From Stictocephala bisonia (lineage: Eukaryota; Arthropoda; Insecta; Hemiptera; Membracidae): DNA of 64,000 nt. The notes beneath the pieces were generated by a model. The model saw only the letters and a list, made by a program, of their open reading frames with translations. It did not search any database and was not told the origin of the DNA. The number at the start of each line of letters is the position of its first letter. The stretch's first letter is position 1. This document shows, one piece after another, positions 11,896-23,267 of the stretch. The translations under genes and the position numbers were made by a program. The DNA lies in NCBI GenBank assembly GCA_035578905.1, contig JAQJVL010000030.1:3253801-3317800 (forward strand), given 5' to 3'.

Positions 11896-13847
11896 CTGAT
11901 TTGACATAAGACATTTCTACATACTGGCGCCTGTTTGTAAGGTTTGATTAAAACCATGACTATTCATGTCCCTTTATTCCTATATCTTTCAATTTATTTA
12001 ACAACATTGCATGACAAACTGTGTCAAATGCTTTTGAAATGTCCATTGATATTAATCACATTGTCGTGTTTATCTATGGATTCGATTACAGATTCAATGA
12101 AGTGTGTAGCAGCTGTAACTGTAGACATTCCTGATCGAAAACCAAACTGACCACAAAAGAGAATTTTATGTATTTCTAAATATGAAAATAATCTATTGTA
12201 CAGCGCTTTGATTTTAGACAGGACTGGCAATAAAGAGATAGTACTCCTTTTTTAAAAATAGGAATAACATAAAATTTTTAAAAAGTCTGGAAATGTTCCT
12301 ATTATGAATAACGATTAGATGTGTAATGATCCCAGACAGGTCATCTTTAACGCATTTTATAACTTTGAGAGGAATTTCATCATGACTGGAAGAGGTCTTG
12401 TTTTTGAGTGAATCTATTATATTTAAAACCTCCTTACAACAGACGGGTTCACAATGAAATACAGTTCTGTTCAATACATTCTCAGTACATTGTTGTTTAG
12501 GCCGATTATTAGGAGTTAATTGTACATTACTAGCAACACTTGCAAAATAGTCATTGAGAACGTTGCTCAAGTAATCAGGATCGGTAATTACAGAACAATC
12601 AACTCTAATTTTTAGCTCATTACTACAGTTAGATGATTTATTTCCTACTTCATTATTTAGGAGTGTTTTGACTATATTCCCCAATTGTTTGATTTTACTA
12701 TCAAATTTTTTTTATTTTGAACATTTTTGTAAAAAGACTTATACATTGTTTAGGTTAAAGTTATTTAAGAGGTTGATTTTTAGTTTGCCTAGATAGTTTA
12801 GCTAGTCTTAAGATTGATCTTTTATCTTTTTTCAGGGTATTATTGAACCAACCGTTGTATTTAGTTTTTTTTTTTTAATTATTTTGGGAAATGCTAAATT
12901 AAAATATTGTTTGAATCGATTAAAAAATAAGTCAAACTTGTTTTCCACATTAGCTAAGTAAATTTCAAACCAACTTTCGTTTCTTTAAAATATTCCAGAT
13001 TTTGCTGCTAATAATATATGTAAATTTCTTAATTGGCTTATTTGTCCATGATTTATTGCGCAATCTTTTTAATATCAGGACTTGAACATCATGATCGGAT
13101 AGACAAGTGACATTACCCTCAATATTAAGATCTGTTTTTTTTAAGTTTGTTAAGACATTTTTAATGATTCAGAGTGTTCCGCTACTCTTGTAGGAAAATC
13201 TACTAGATAGGAAAATCCATGTCTAATCAAAATATTTTTTTAACTTTTTTAGATTTTGGTTTTCTTTTAGAATATCTATATTTATATCCATATATAAATA
13301 AAATAATCATATATCCATTCTAAAAGATTGGATTATTATATTTTTACTTTTCCTAACCATTATTTTTAACTTATGCATTAGATAAGTGCTTAAGCAACTT
13401 ATCTAAGAAAGTTGTGATTTTGAGTTTGGTGATCTATATATACCATCTAAGATAAATTCACTCTCGTCTGCCTTTAACCTAGTAATAGTAATTTCAAATT
13501 GCTTGTCCTCCTTAAGTCCTATACCTATAGGATCTCGAAAAGCAACAGACTCCACCTGACAGCTCCCCGCACGAACACCTACGCCAGTTGTAGTGGTATG
13601 ACAGTAGTATGAAAGTAGTTTAAAACCTTATATGAAGTCGAGAAATTTCACATTCACTAAGTTTATGCTCGGTTAAAACAATAATATCTGGTATGAATTC
13701 GTTAAAGTAGAGCCCCGCGTGCAGTTGGGTGATGCCGCGTGCAGTTGGGTGATGCCAGTTTCCTTAGTACTAACACAACATGAATCAATATAATTTATAT
13801 TACACTGTTTGTGTCATATTTGAAAACAATCTAAGACAAACAGAAGT

Positions 13848-13925
13848 ATGAACCCACCCACCCTTACACGTACAGTGGTATGAGCCCACCCGCCCACCCA
13901 TACACATAAAGTGGTATGAACACGG
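13848..13925. repeat. Short copy of a dispersed minisatellite
   Basis: About two units of the motif CCCACCCATACACGTACAGT + GGTAT(GA). The same unit occurs in longer arrays at 14578-14745 and 25620-25853. Confidence 0.8.
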
Positions 13926-14339
13926 TACAGAGCACAGAGAAAAAGATGTAGATGTTTTCTCATGGTCCAGGAAACGCCTCAGTAGTAGTTATAAATAGAT
14001 TACAACTAATGTAGGCTACATCTTTATACATCAATATTAACAATTACTACGATTATTCTTGAGGACTGACAAGGTGCTGGCCCTACCACCCCTGTGGAAA
14101 ACTGGAAAAATAACTACTCACCACACATTTGCTTGTCTTGATCATACTCTGATTTTTAAAAAGCTGAACAACTTGGGGATCAAAAGAACTGCTGTGTTAA
14201 AGAATACTTTAGTGAACAATGTCACTTATAGTGGAAGTGTAGAAAAATGTTGACGGAACAACCAGAAGCGTCAGATCAGCTCCATGTTTTGTAAGTAAAG
14301 TTCACAAGGTTTGGTGTTGGGACCTGTCTTGATTATGCT

Positions 14340-14530
14340 GTTCACATGCGATCTCCCTGTGTTCATTGTGAACCCTACAGTAAAGCTGTCATGTTTATTT
14401 TATTTACATGCGATCTCCCTGTGTTCATTGTAAACCCTACAGTAAAGTGAGTAAAGCTGTCATATTTATGCTATTCACATGCGATCTCCCTGTGTTCATT
14501 GTGAGCCCTACAGTAATGCTGTATTGACCC
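14340..14530. repeat. Three-copy tandem repeat, about 60 bp
   Basis: The block ACATGCGATCTCCCTGTGTT + CATTGTGAACCCTACAGTAA... appears three times (near 14345, 14405 and 14477). Copies differ by small indels. It lies inside the LINE remnant. Confidence 0.85.
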
Positions 14531-14577
14531 CTTCCAGCACCAAAGAACTCCCAACTGTTGCCTGTATAATGGTATTG

Positions 14578-14745
14578 ACCTAGTCGCCCACCCATACACG
14601 TACAGTGATATATAAGATGGGTGGGTACCCATACACGCACAGTAGTATGAGCCCACCCATACACGTACAGTGGTATGAACCCACCCACCCGCCCACCCAT
14701 ACACGCACAGTAGTATGAACCCACCCATACAAGTACAGTGTAATC
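14578..14745. repeat. Dispersed minisatellite, degenerate array
   Basis: Five or so degenerate units contain CCCATACACG(T/C)ACAGT(G/A)(G/A)TAT, one of them partly inverted ('GATGGGTGGGTACCC'). The same unit lies at 13848-13925 and 25620-25853. Open frames through it reflect the repeat, not a gene. Confidence 0.85.
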
Positions 14746-15739
14746 AGCGCATACACACAGTGTTCAGACTGCGATTGTAATCTGAAACCACTTACATCCA
14801 CCAAGGTGTACCACAAGGATCTGTACTTGGACCAGTTTTATTTCTGCTTCTTACAAATGACACACCCAGCTGGCTAAAAGATATTTGTCATACAGTCAAG
14901 TACACAGATGATACAGCTTTAACAATAGCCAAGAAATCAATTGAAGACCTCCATAGACACATAATTAACTATTTAAATAAAACCAAACAATATTGTACTA
15001 AAAATGACCTTGTTTTAAATGAAAATAAAACAGTTCAAATGACTTTCAGCAATCTACGTAGAAATGTTGACATAACAATTCCAAACCTGGGAATAAAGTC
15101 AACCACAAAACATCTAGGCATTATAATAGACAATAAATTATCGTGGAAGCCACAAGAAGATCAGTTATGTAAAAAACTGTCAGCAGCCAACTATGTCATA
15201 AGAAGAATGAAACAAATAAGTAGTCTGGAAACAGCCAAGGCTGCCTACTTTGCTCTTTTTGAAGCACACATCGCTATGGCATAGCTCTCTGGGGTGCGTC
15301 TTCTTCCAGGAACCTACAGAGAGTTATGATCCTGCAAAAAAGAGCCATCAGAACATTGGCGAGACTAAACCCAAGAGACAGCTGCAGATAGGCCTTCAAA
15401 ACCTTAATAATACCAACAGTGGTTACTCTGTACAAATGCGAAGTTGTTTTTCATGCCTTCAAGAGTAACCTACTAAAGAACACAGACCAGCACGGATATC
15501 AAACAAGACATGCTGATGACATTAACCTGCCAGCTCACCGGACAGCCCTTCAATTTAAAGAACCGGACAGCCCTCAATCAAGACATTTAAAGGAATGCAG
15601 CCCCCAATTATTAAGGAGGAAACTAATGGACTGGCTTGTAGGCGAGTCAATCTACAGCATAGATGAATTTATACCTATTGTGAATGTAGCAAACTAACAT
15701 TGTTGAAATATTGACCCTATTACTGATCTTGAAAATTAT

Positions 15740-16510
15740 GTAAATAATGTATATTGTCGGCACCTCAACAGAAAGAACATCTTGCTTTCCAAAGCTGTGC
15801 ACATGTAAACCACTGAATGACGACTCCGGGTCTGCGGTCCTGTAGTCCAGTAGTGCTGGAGCTGCGTCACACTCTAGGTTTGGCCTGGCGACTGGCTGGC
15901 TGGTGGCTGGGGAGTTTCTTGATAATAGCTCTTGAGCAATACAGTTCTGCAGCAATATCACAAAATCCTCGTGTTTAAGACAATTGGGTAGTGTTCTCGT
16001 TGCCTTCTCGTCCCGCACGATGATGTCAACCGTGGCACCTGTAATGTGGTAGAATTTGACGATATTTCCTGAGAATAACTGTGTACTAATTCTGTCTCTC
16101 ATACATCTCATCGGGGAACAAATTAGCTTTTCAAACTTATTGACTTTAAAACTTGTTGTTAGTTCATGTAAAGCTTGAGTGTAGTCTTCATAAGTTGGCT
16201 ATGTGACGAGAGTGTAGACTGCAGCACCTCATCCATAATGTTGAAATCGATAGCGTCACTCAAAAGGCCAGATTGTTTGGGATGACCAAAACTCTTCTGA
16301 AGGCCACAGCCACTCCTCTACTCAAGTGCCTCCGATCTTCTAAATCAGCCGAAATGCAGTGTGCGAAGGCGATTGTTGGGGTATTTTGAAACTTGGTAAT
16401 ATACTCACCCATATATTCTTCAATAACTTGAGTTGGGAGAATGACGGCCGTGTTCAATGAGCTTGACAACCGTGGAGAATGCAGCTGGCCATTAGGCATC
16501 TCATTAGTTG
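15740..16510 (-). pseudogene. Broken macro-domain (ADP-ribose binding) gene
   Basis: Minus-strand fragments resemble the OARD1-type macro domain, which binds ADP-ribose and removes it or its esters from proteins. Fragment 1 (16499-16260) has 'I-A-F-A-H-C-I-S-A-D' followed by 'L-S-R-G-V-A-V-A-F-R-R-V', then shifts frame. In the shifted frame 'F-G-H-P-K-Q-S-G-L-L' continues. Fragment 2 (from about 16175, including 16111-15740) has a decayed 'T-Y-E-D-Y-T-Q-A-L-H-E-L', 'K-L-I-C-S-P-M-R-C-M-R-D-R-I' and 'I-T-G-A-T-V-D-I-I-V'. These align in order with the AHCIS, GxAV-F, PTYE, P-x-x-C-x-x-D-R and final beta-strand blocks of the family. The middle is deleted or frameshifted. It lies between LINE remnants, so it may have come with a mobile element. 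Confidence 0.6.
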
Positions 16511-16639
16511 GCTTAGAGGTGACAACACGGTTGTCTAATCGAAGGGTAGGTTTACAAATAAGGTTAGAGGTTAGTAATTTAGAGTTGATGTTATGTTTAG
16601 TGTATGGTTTCTTGCCAGCTACTATTAATTAATTAATTT

Positions 16640-17375
16640 AAAGAAAAAACAATAATATAAATTAAAAACAAGATCCAAAAGCCATATTATTTGTTGATAG
16701 AAATAATAAAGTGATCTCCTGTCAGAAAACTAAATCCAACCCATCAAGTCATTGAAGACCCGCCTAACTGATTCTATTTATGCTGCCTAATCTCTGCCTA
16801 AAAAAGAGCAGAGGTTAATCTGTAACTATGTGATCTATTGTTTGGATAGACTGTCTGCAATCAAATTACTGATCTAGTGTCCCCATGTATACTTCCAGTA
16901 GTTACATCTGCCCATGCCAGTTCGGAAGTGATTCAACAATGTCTATTCCCCATGGGGGAGATTCATCCCAGGGCTTATATACAAGAGGTTGCCTCATACA
17001 AGTGCGCATCTGTAGCAATCATGAAGCATTTACGTCATAGGCTGACCTTAGGCATGATTTTTCACCTTCACTACTGTAAACAAAACAAATCATCACAATG
17101 AAAAACATCTGATGTTCGTACAATCGATGACACTACAGTCTCCTTTGATTAATTTTGAATATTATTTTGTAAAAACATTAACGTTATTATATATGATGTT
17201 AGAGGCTGATTTTTATTATTTAGTAATTACTATGTAAATATAATTCTACACTACTTAAAAAATATATATTTACTTCTTTAAATAACAAAAAACCAGGATT
17301 TTAATTAAATCTAAAATACTATTGAAAACAATACAGAAATGTTTTTTAGTATGTATTAATTGGTCAGCGATGTAT
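16640..17375. other. No gene recognised
   Basis: AT-rich sequence with one short frame of 74 codons (16877-17101) that has no recognisable motif, start context or splice context. I do not call it a gene. Confidence 0.4.
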
Positions 17376-17379
17376 TGGA

Positions 17380-17790
17380 AGTTGGCTCTGGCGTCATACC
17401 TTAGCTTATACAGACCATATGAGAGTGAATCAACCTCTTATGTACTATAGGAACCTTGGGGTCATCCCACCTTCAGTTTTTGAGGGATCAGTAATGAGGA
17501 ACTAATTTTGTCTACAATACCCAGATGGTATTGGGCGAGAAATCTAATCTGCTCAACTGAAAATTAAATGTTGAAATATGTAGAAGTGGGTTTAGATATT
17601 TTAAACAACTGTTTTGACGTTGGAGATCCTGTATAATGGGGAGGTGCAAGGCATTAAAGATATTATTGAATTCTTTACGTAGTATCTCCTGACGTCTTAT
17701 ATCTGGAGGAGTTACATTGCACAGCACTGGGAGCCAAGGAAGTGGATTTGCCATGAGAGTGCCACTAATAGCTCTCATGACCCTTTTAAG
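17380..17790 (-). mobile_element. LINE C-terminal remnant
   Basis: The minus-strand frame 17778-17512 reads 'M-R-A-I-S-G-T-L' then 'P-L-P-W-L-P-V-L-C-N-V-T-P-P-D-I-R-R'. This resembles the post-RT segment found in insect non-LTR elements (R-x-I-S-G-T-x-x-x-T-P-x-x-W-L-P-V-L-x-N-I-x-P). Further downstream 'G-W-D-D-P-K-V-P-I-V' continues in another frame. No catalytic domain remains. Confidence 0.6.
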
Positions 17791-19375
17791 TTAAACTCTT
17801 GATTATATACACTTAGAATAGATATCTCATCTAATAGGAACATTTGTGTCTGTAATTTGGTTAGCTGAGGTTTGTTACCACAGCTGGTTTAAACTGCATT
17901 ACATTTACATGGGACTACACTAGCTCCAAATGGAACATAAAAACAGCTGATAATTTGAGACAAAAAATTTAACATTGGATGGGAAATCTATGTGTGTGTA
18001 TAAAATCAATGGTTAAATATAATCTTAAAAAATGTTCGTACCCCCTTGAGTCAGCAACAAGTAACAAATCTGGTAGCTGGACTGTCACGAATTTATGATC
18101 TCCTAGCTATGGCAACTACCACACAAAATATCAGCACATTAAGAGTGTACATAGTTTAATTCCACATTAAGGCACTTGTTATTGTTTGAATGCTTTGTCA
18201 CCTGTGAGTTTTAATACTCAGGTTGCACAAAATTAGGGATAAACAAGTTTATCGATTGCAAAACTATCCTCGATATCTGAGGGACTGATAGCTCAGATAT
18301 CTTGAATTGAAGATATATTTCTATGAACCTCAAGTTCATCTGTTTTAACAGATGATCAGTCTCTTTTTTCATCAGAAACGTTAGTTTGTTCTTCTTGAAA
18401 CAAACAATACCTTTCCTACTGCACTTACCGTTCTACACAGCCCTTAGTTAGTTGATAACGAATTTGTCAGCCTTCAAGTTTTTCACCAAGAAAACAGATT
18501 ACCGCTCTTACTTCACATTTAGTGAGATATTTAATTACTGTTGATACTAGATACTAGTAATTAATTGTTGTACTATTGATGATTAGCGTTGCCATTGTTT
18601 ATGATATCTAACAAGCATTGCAAAGTTGTTTTAACACATTCAGTGCTAAGGAAGTATTTTCATTTTCGCCATGTGTGGCTGCATGTAAAAATCATAAACT
18701 TGCCCCAATGGATGAAAATGTTTTGTTCAAAAACTTATTTTTTTGATTGTCTAATGTCAATTTATGAATATCAGAAGTAGTATGTATATGTGGAAAGCTC
18801 AAAATAATTAATGTTTATATATGGCCGTCTAGTCGAACATCAGCCCCTGGCGAACGACTTTGCCAAAAAATTAATGTCCAAGATTTTTTTACACCACTTT
18901 ATTTCGTAGTAAACTAGTTAGTAAAATAAGGAATCAAGTAAAACAAATGAAAAAGATTAAAAACGGCTATTATCAGGTCCAAATTCTAACATTTTGTCAC
19001 AATTCAGGTTGGTGTTCACAGAAAATAAATACTGTATTTTCAAGTTTTCCATCTTTGCAGTACACTATACATCTTTTTTTGCTTGATTTAATTCCTAATT
19101 TCTCAAAAAAACAAATTAAAACAACAACTCCAAAAATAACCCTAGCCAAAAACTGAAAACCACATCCTACTTGTAGAATACCGTAGATGTGCAGGACCTA
19201 CTAACAGTGAACCCAGCAAAGGCTGCGTGAAGACTGATTAATTAATGTGAGTGAGGCAGTATGGCTGACTAGACGGCCACGCAGCCACTAGCGGTCGGAT
19301 TTCCCGGCCACGTAGTACTGAATGTGTTAATGTAAATATATAAGTTAACTTTATGCTAATTATGTTTTGATCTAG
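17791..19375 (+). other. Intron sequence, nothing recognised
   Basis: Presumed intron between the polyQ exon and the first LFQ cassette exon. I see only short unconserved frames. The acceptor TTTTGATCTAG at its end defines the next exon. Confidence 0.5.
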
Positions 19376-19498
19376 GTTGGACTTGGATTGGGCTACAGAC
19401 CTATGAAGTATGAGATGGCACGAGCTGAGCATTTATTTCAAGATGAAATTGAAGATCTGGTGAAAAGACCACAGGCTCCTGACACTCCCAAAGTAAAG
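19376..19498 (+). CDS. LFQ cassette exon A
   Basis: This exon is 41 codons, phase 0 on both sides, between acceptor TTTTGATCTAG and donor GTAAGG. It starts V-G-L-G-L-G-Y-R-P-M-K-Y and ends H-L-F-Q-D-E-I-E-D-L-V-K-R-P-Q + A-P-D-T-P-K-V-K. The second half is clearly paralogous to exons B (23268-23729) and C (28302-28475), so the protein has three tandem copies of an acidic L-F-Q-D/G motif followed by a Lys/Pro tail. The family is not known to me. The short acidic-hydrophobic motif could be a protein-interaction peptide, which is inference only. Confidence 0.8.
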
Positions 19499-20231
19499 GT
19501 AAGGATCTGAACTAGAACTGTTCCTCTCAAAAAAGGTTCTCAGTTCAATCCCAGTCAGAGTCCTAACAAATTTGGAAGGGATCAGCTGATAACCAACAGC
19601 TGTTCATTTGTCGTTGGGCTATTAATTAATAGCACTTTCTAAGGAATAGTCGGTCTTAGTTTGTAACAATGACTTCATTCGAAATCCATATTTACCCGTA
19701 TCTTGACAATCAGCTCCTTAAGAATAAATAAGTAAAAAATAAACTGGTTCTATAACTGGACCACACCTACAATTTGGATCTTTTATTTCCCTCAGGATAT
19801 GTCACCGTTGATTCAGTCTATGCCGGAAACTGTTGACTGTAGTTAAATCACTGTATTCCAAGATTCAGATAGTCTGACGTTTGATTAATGAACACTGTCA
19901 TTACTATTACAAATTGTTATCTTCCCATATACCCATGTTACCTTCAGGCAACTTTTGCGAAGTGACTTGAAAGTATATATATATATACAGAGGGAGTATA
20001 CGGTAGTTGGGACAGGAATGGAATCTTCGTGTTCAGTTTTACAAGAAAACACCACTTGATTTACAGCCTGAAAAAAAATCTTATTTGAAAAAAAATTGAA
20101 AAGTTTCTCGTAGGCTAAGCCTTGTATAAATAAATGATTTGCTGATGGATTAGATTAAGTTTTGTATTTAAGTTTGGGCACTTTGTAGCTCTTATTTTTT
20201 ATATTACGTTAAAAACGGTGTTTCTTTGTAA
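19499..20231 (+). other. Intron with a SINE fragment
   Basis: At about 19530-19690 'GGGCTATTAATTAATAGCAC' and 'TTTCTAAGGAATAGTCGG' resemble the 3' part of the SINE at 31336-31765, in the same (+) orientation and strongly diverged. The remainder is AT-rich without features, apart from a (TA)n run near 19975. Confidence 0.5.
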
Positions 20232-21177
20232 TAGTTTGAGGCATGTTTTTTTTAAAGTAAGTATCATTTTGGAATCTCGCTGTTGTAGCACAGTGATCGA
20301 CCTTAAGCGTATACACGCTGTAAACCGCTTTCTGTTGGCAAGCTACAGCCGCTGTTATGGAATCATTCAACAGTATTTAAGATTACTTATGAGTTTTTAA
20401 ACTACCTTCTCTGATTGAATGCCGCCAACAGTAAAGTATGCACTGTGATAAGTTTTCTTATTGCTAAAGACGTGAAAGCTTCACTGTGAGATCTGTGAAG
20501 TTTATGGAGAAAACAGAAAGAGTGGTAGAGATATTACGGAAATGGGTGAGAGCTCTTAAAGATGGCCGTATGAATGTGCATGATGAAGAACAAAGTGGAC
20601 GACCGTCACTTATTATTGATGACTTGGTGCAAAACATTGATAAAAAATAGGAGAGAACAGAAGTTTTACAATTGCATTCTTATCTAGTGCGTTTCCTCAA
20701 ATGCCAAGATGTGTGAATAATGAAATTGTGAAAGAACGATTGGTATACCTATCGATATTTATACTCAAGCTGGACTGAAAAAACGATAACAGATAATCAC
20801 AAAAATTAATTTTTAGCAAGAATCACAAAAACAATTATTTGTCTAGTTCTTTCACGTTCGTAGAGCGTTACAGTCGGGATGGTGATGGTTTCTAAAACCA
20901 AATCGCCACTGTGACCCATCTCACGATGAGTGTCAGATGCTTTCGTAGCTTTAGCGATAAGAAAACTTATTATAACGATACTTCACAGTCGGCGGCATTT
21001 TTAATTGGAAGAGACACTTTAAACACTCATAAACAACCGTAAATATTGTCGAATGAAAACCTAATGGCAGCTGTGGTTTGCCAACAGTGGTACATAGTGT
21101 GCACGAACCGAACGCAGACCGCAGCACTCCAAGGGCAGAATTCCAAAACAGTACTTAATTTAAAAACATGCTTCAAA
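20232..21177. mobile_element. Decayed foldback mariner derivative
   Basis: The left end (GAGGCATG + T8 + AAAGTAAGTA) and right end (CAGTACTTAATTTAAAAACA + TGCTTC) are inverted versions of each other and resemble the ends of the element at 21865-22605. Inside, 20470-20650 encodes a broken mariner N-terminal HTH ('L-R-K-W-V-R-A-L-K-D-G-R-M-N', 'H-D-E-E-Q-S-G-R-P-S'), and inverted traces of the same arm reappear at 20930-21130. It is an older copy of the palindromic type next door; its centre is longer. Confidence 0.65.
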
Positions 21178-21864
21178 AATGTTAACATTTATAATTTGAA
21201 AAAAATATGTTATTTTTAATACTAAGATCTGTCATATTTATAATTTGAAAATAACTTGTAAAATTCAATAATTGTACAGGCTAATGCACGTATAATATGT
21301 CACTGTGCTGAATACATTTCTGATTTTGACGCTGTTGACAGTAAAATAGAGATAAATTTAGCAATACATTAGTCATTGTAAAGATATTAATTCAGAACAA
21401 CAACAGATTAACTGCATCAAGTTTATAAATATTAGAAAAACGACTGACTAAGAGGTTCAAAATAGAGGAATTATTTTTCAAATTTATGAAAAAAAAGATA
21501 AAAATTAAGCTGACAAAAATATTATTGTATATATTTAGAGTATAAACATACTAAATACAATAAAAATCACCCTGCAAAAAACACAAATAAACAGACTAAT
21601 AATTGATGTTGAACCATTGGTACTTTGACTCAATTATCCTTTAGTTTGACTTCAATCACTTACACTTACTTACTAAAATACTCCTGTTTCTTGAAGGTCA
21701 AGTTCAAAGACAAGGAGGGGCAGGATTCTTAAAGATTTTCAATTTTACCATCAGTCCAGGACGGAATTAACTGGAACAATGTCAGTGAGCTTTAGATTTG
21801 TTCCAAAACGGTTAAAATAATTATTAAAATTAAGTTAAAATAAAAGAGAAAATTCATAAAGTTA
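21178..21864 (+). other. AT-rich spacer between foldback elements
   Basis: No open frame or repeat recognised. A TA at 21863-21864 is the left target duplication of the following element. Confidence 0.5.
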
Positions 21865-22605
21865 CGAGGCGTGTTTTTAAAGTAAGTACCGTTTTTAAAT
21901 TACGCCGCCGCAGCGCTGCGGTCGCCGTTTAGCGCATGCGCGCCGTGTAGCCACATCTGTTGGGAAGCCACAGACGCCATTACGGAACCATCCGATCGAG
22001 TCTACATCTGTTTGCGTGATTTTGAAATGACTCCACCTATTGAGAATCCCACCGACTGTAAAGTGCGTGCTGTAATACGGTTTCTCTGTGTTCAAGACTT
22101 CAAAGCAGTTGACATTCATCACCAAATCAGTGAAGTGTATGGTGAAAACATTATGAGTGATGGAATGGTTCGGAAATGGGTTAGGGCCTTTAAAGATGGC
22201 CGTACAAACTTTCATGATGAGGAACGAAGTGGGCGACCTTCAGTCATTACCGATGATCTGATTTGTATGGCCATCTTTAAAGGCCCTAACCCATTTCCGA
22301 ACCATTCCATCACTCATAATGTTTTCACCATACACTTCACTGATTTGGTGATGAATGTCAACTGCTTTGAAGCCTTGAACACAGAGAAACCGTATTACAG
22401 CACGCACTTTACAGTCGGCGGGATTCTCAATAGGTGGAGTCATTTTAAAATCACGCAAACAGATGTAGACTCGATCGGATGGTTCCGTAATGGCGTCTGT
22501 GGCTTCCCAACAGATGTGGCTACACAGCGCGCATGCGCTAAACGGCGACCGCAGCGCTGCGGCGGCGTAATTTAAAAACGGTACTTACTTTAAAAACACG
22601 CCTCG
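21865..22605. mobile_element. Palindromic (foldback) mariner element, 741 bp
   Basis: Two arms of about 338 bp (21865-22202 and 22268-22605) are near-perfect inverted repeats around a spacer of about 65 bp. The ends CGAGGCGTG...CACGCCTCG are flanked by TA on each side, the mariner target duplication. Each arm carries the 5' end of a mariner transposase with the paired HTH region: 'A-V-I-R-F-L-C-V-Q', 'E-V-Y-G-E-N-I-M-S-D-G-M-V-R-K-W', 'F-K-D-G-R-T-N'. The same protein is therefore encoded on both strands. The spacer holds the following 'H-D-E-E-R-S-G-R-P-S-V-I-T-D-D-L'. The catalytic domain is absent, so it needs a transposase in trans. Low arm divergence suggests recent origin or ongoing correction. 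Confidence 0.92.
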
Positions 22606-23267
22606 TATATCTATAAAAGGATAATATTTAGGGTATTATGTCTTTTTTTAACTTATTAACTAAATTTCCAATATCTAACTTGATTGAGTTAGTTATTACA
22701 ATGATGATATGATGATCAATATGATCTTAATTGATCAATATGAGAGATATGGACATCGGCAAATTACTTGCTAGTTAAATCTATGATCCAAATCCTGGAA
22801 ACACAAAAATAATAAAACAGTAACAACTGAAAGGTGAACACTTTCAGTCTTACTGGCATTTGGCTTACTTCCGGTCTACTATGACTATCTAAGGTTGTTT
22901 TTAGTGAGTTAATTTCTCATTGTTCAACTTTTTTCCGTACAACTTAAAAAAAGGGTGTAATTATTGGTCAATTGCAATATCTTACCACTAACCAATAAAA
23001 GAATTCTGGCTTTACTACTGGTGGGTTTCTGTAAATAAGATTCATGATGTATATACTTGTTAAGAGGGATTTATAGATCATCTTATTACATAATAATAAT
23101 ACAAATAATAATAATAATTCATTTACTTAAATAATGAATCACTATGTTCTATCTAAATAAATTATACTACAATGTTCAAACGTATAGTATTTTTATTCAA
23201 TATTATTATCTTTACCTGTGTCAGTTTCTTTTTGGATATTATTTTGATTCCGTTGTGGATGTGTCAG
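22606..23267 (+). other. Intron with (AAT)n microsatellite
   Basis: AT-rich sequence with an imperfect (AAT)n run near 23090-23120. The acceptor GGATGTGTCAG at the end defines exon B. An upstream frame fused to exon B (from 23172) is intron sequence that happens to be open. Confidence 0.55.

Larger units (their letters stand above)
9150..13790 (-). mobile_element. Old minus-strand LINE (Jockey/CR1-like), interrupted
   Basis: Read on the minus strand from right to left, several LINE landmarks appear. Near 13650 there is 'F-I-P-D-I-I-V-L-T-E-H-K-L', and near 13450 'I-Y-R-S-P-N-S', both from an APE-type endonuclease domain. Near 13100 comes 'L-S-D-H-D-V-Q', the end of that domain. At 12214-12684 is the linker and the start of reverse transcriptase, near 12130 'C-G-Q-F-G-F-R-S-G-M-S-T', near 12050 'D-I-S-K-A-F-D-T-V', and at 9200-9350 a decayed 'G-x-P ... 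APCSLYVINDIL' block. Frameshifts and stops are numerous, so it is dead. The catalytic (Y/F)xDD block and 3' end are not visible. A younger LINE splits it at 9388-11878. Confidence 0.75.
14040..15715 (+). mobile_element. LINE remnant split by tandem repeats
   Basis: At 14115-14270 the frame encodes a decayed 'F-A-C-L-D-H-T-L-I-F-K-K-L-N-N-L-G-I-K' block of reverse transcriptase. The same domain resumes near 14797 with 'G-V-P-Q-G-S-V-L-G-P-V-L-F', then 'V-K-Y-T-D-D-T-A-L' (catalytic YxDD with Thr in place of the usual Ala). Next comes the downstream 'N-E-N-K-T-V-Q-M-T-F' and 'K-H-L-G-I-I-I-D-N-K-L-S-W' region (15039-15284). Further pieces of the C-terminus follow in other frames up to about 15700. 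The 500 bp between the two halves is minisatellite-like DNA not present in the element. Multiple frameshifts make it inactive. Confidence 0.8.

Noticed and set aside
14437..14816. Three overlapping minus-strand frames with V-R-V-W-V-G repeats
   Set aside because: They are translations of the dispersed minisatellite; the same happens at 25560-25910.
22012..22575. 187-codon frame as a transposase gene
   Set aside because: The second half is the inverted arm read backwards; only the HTH part is genuine, and the catalytic domain is absent.
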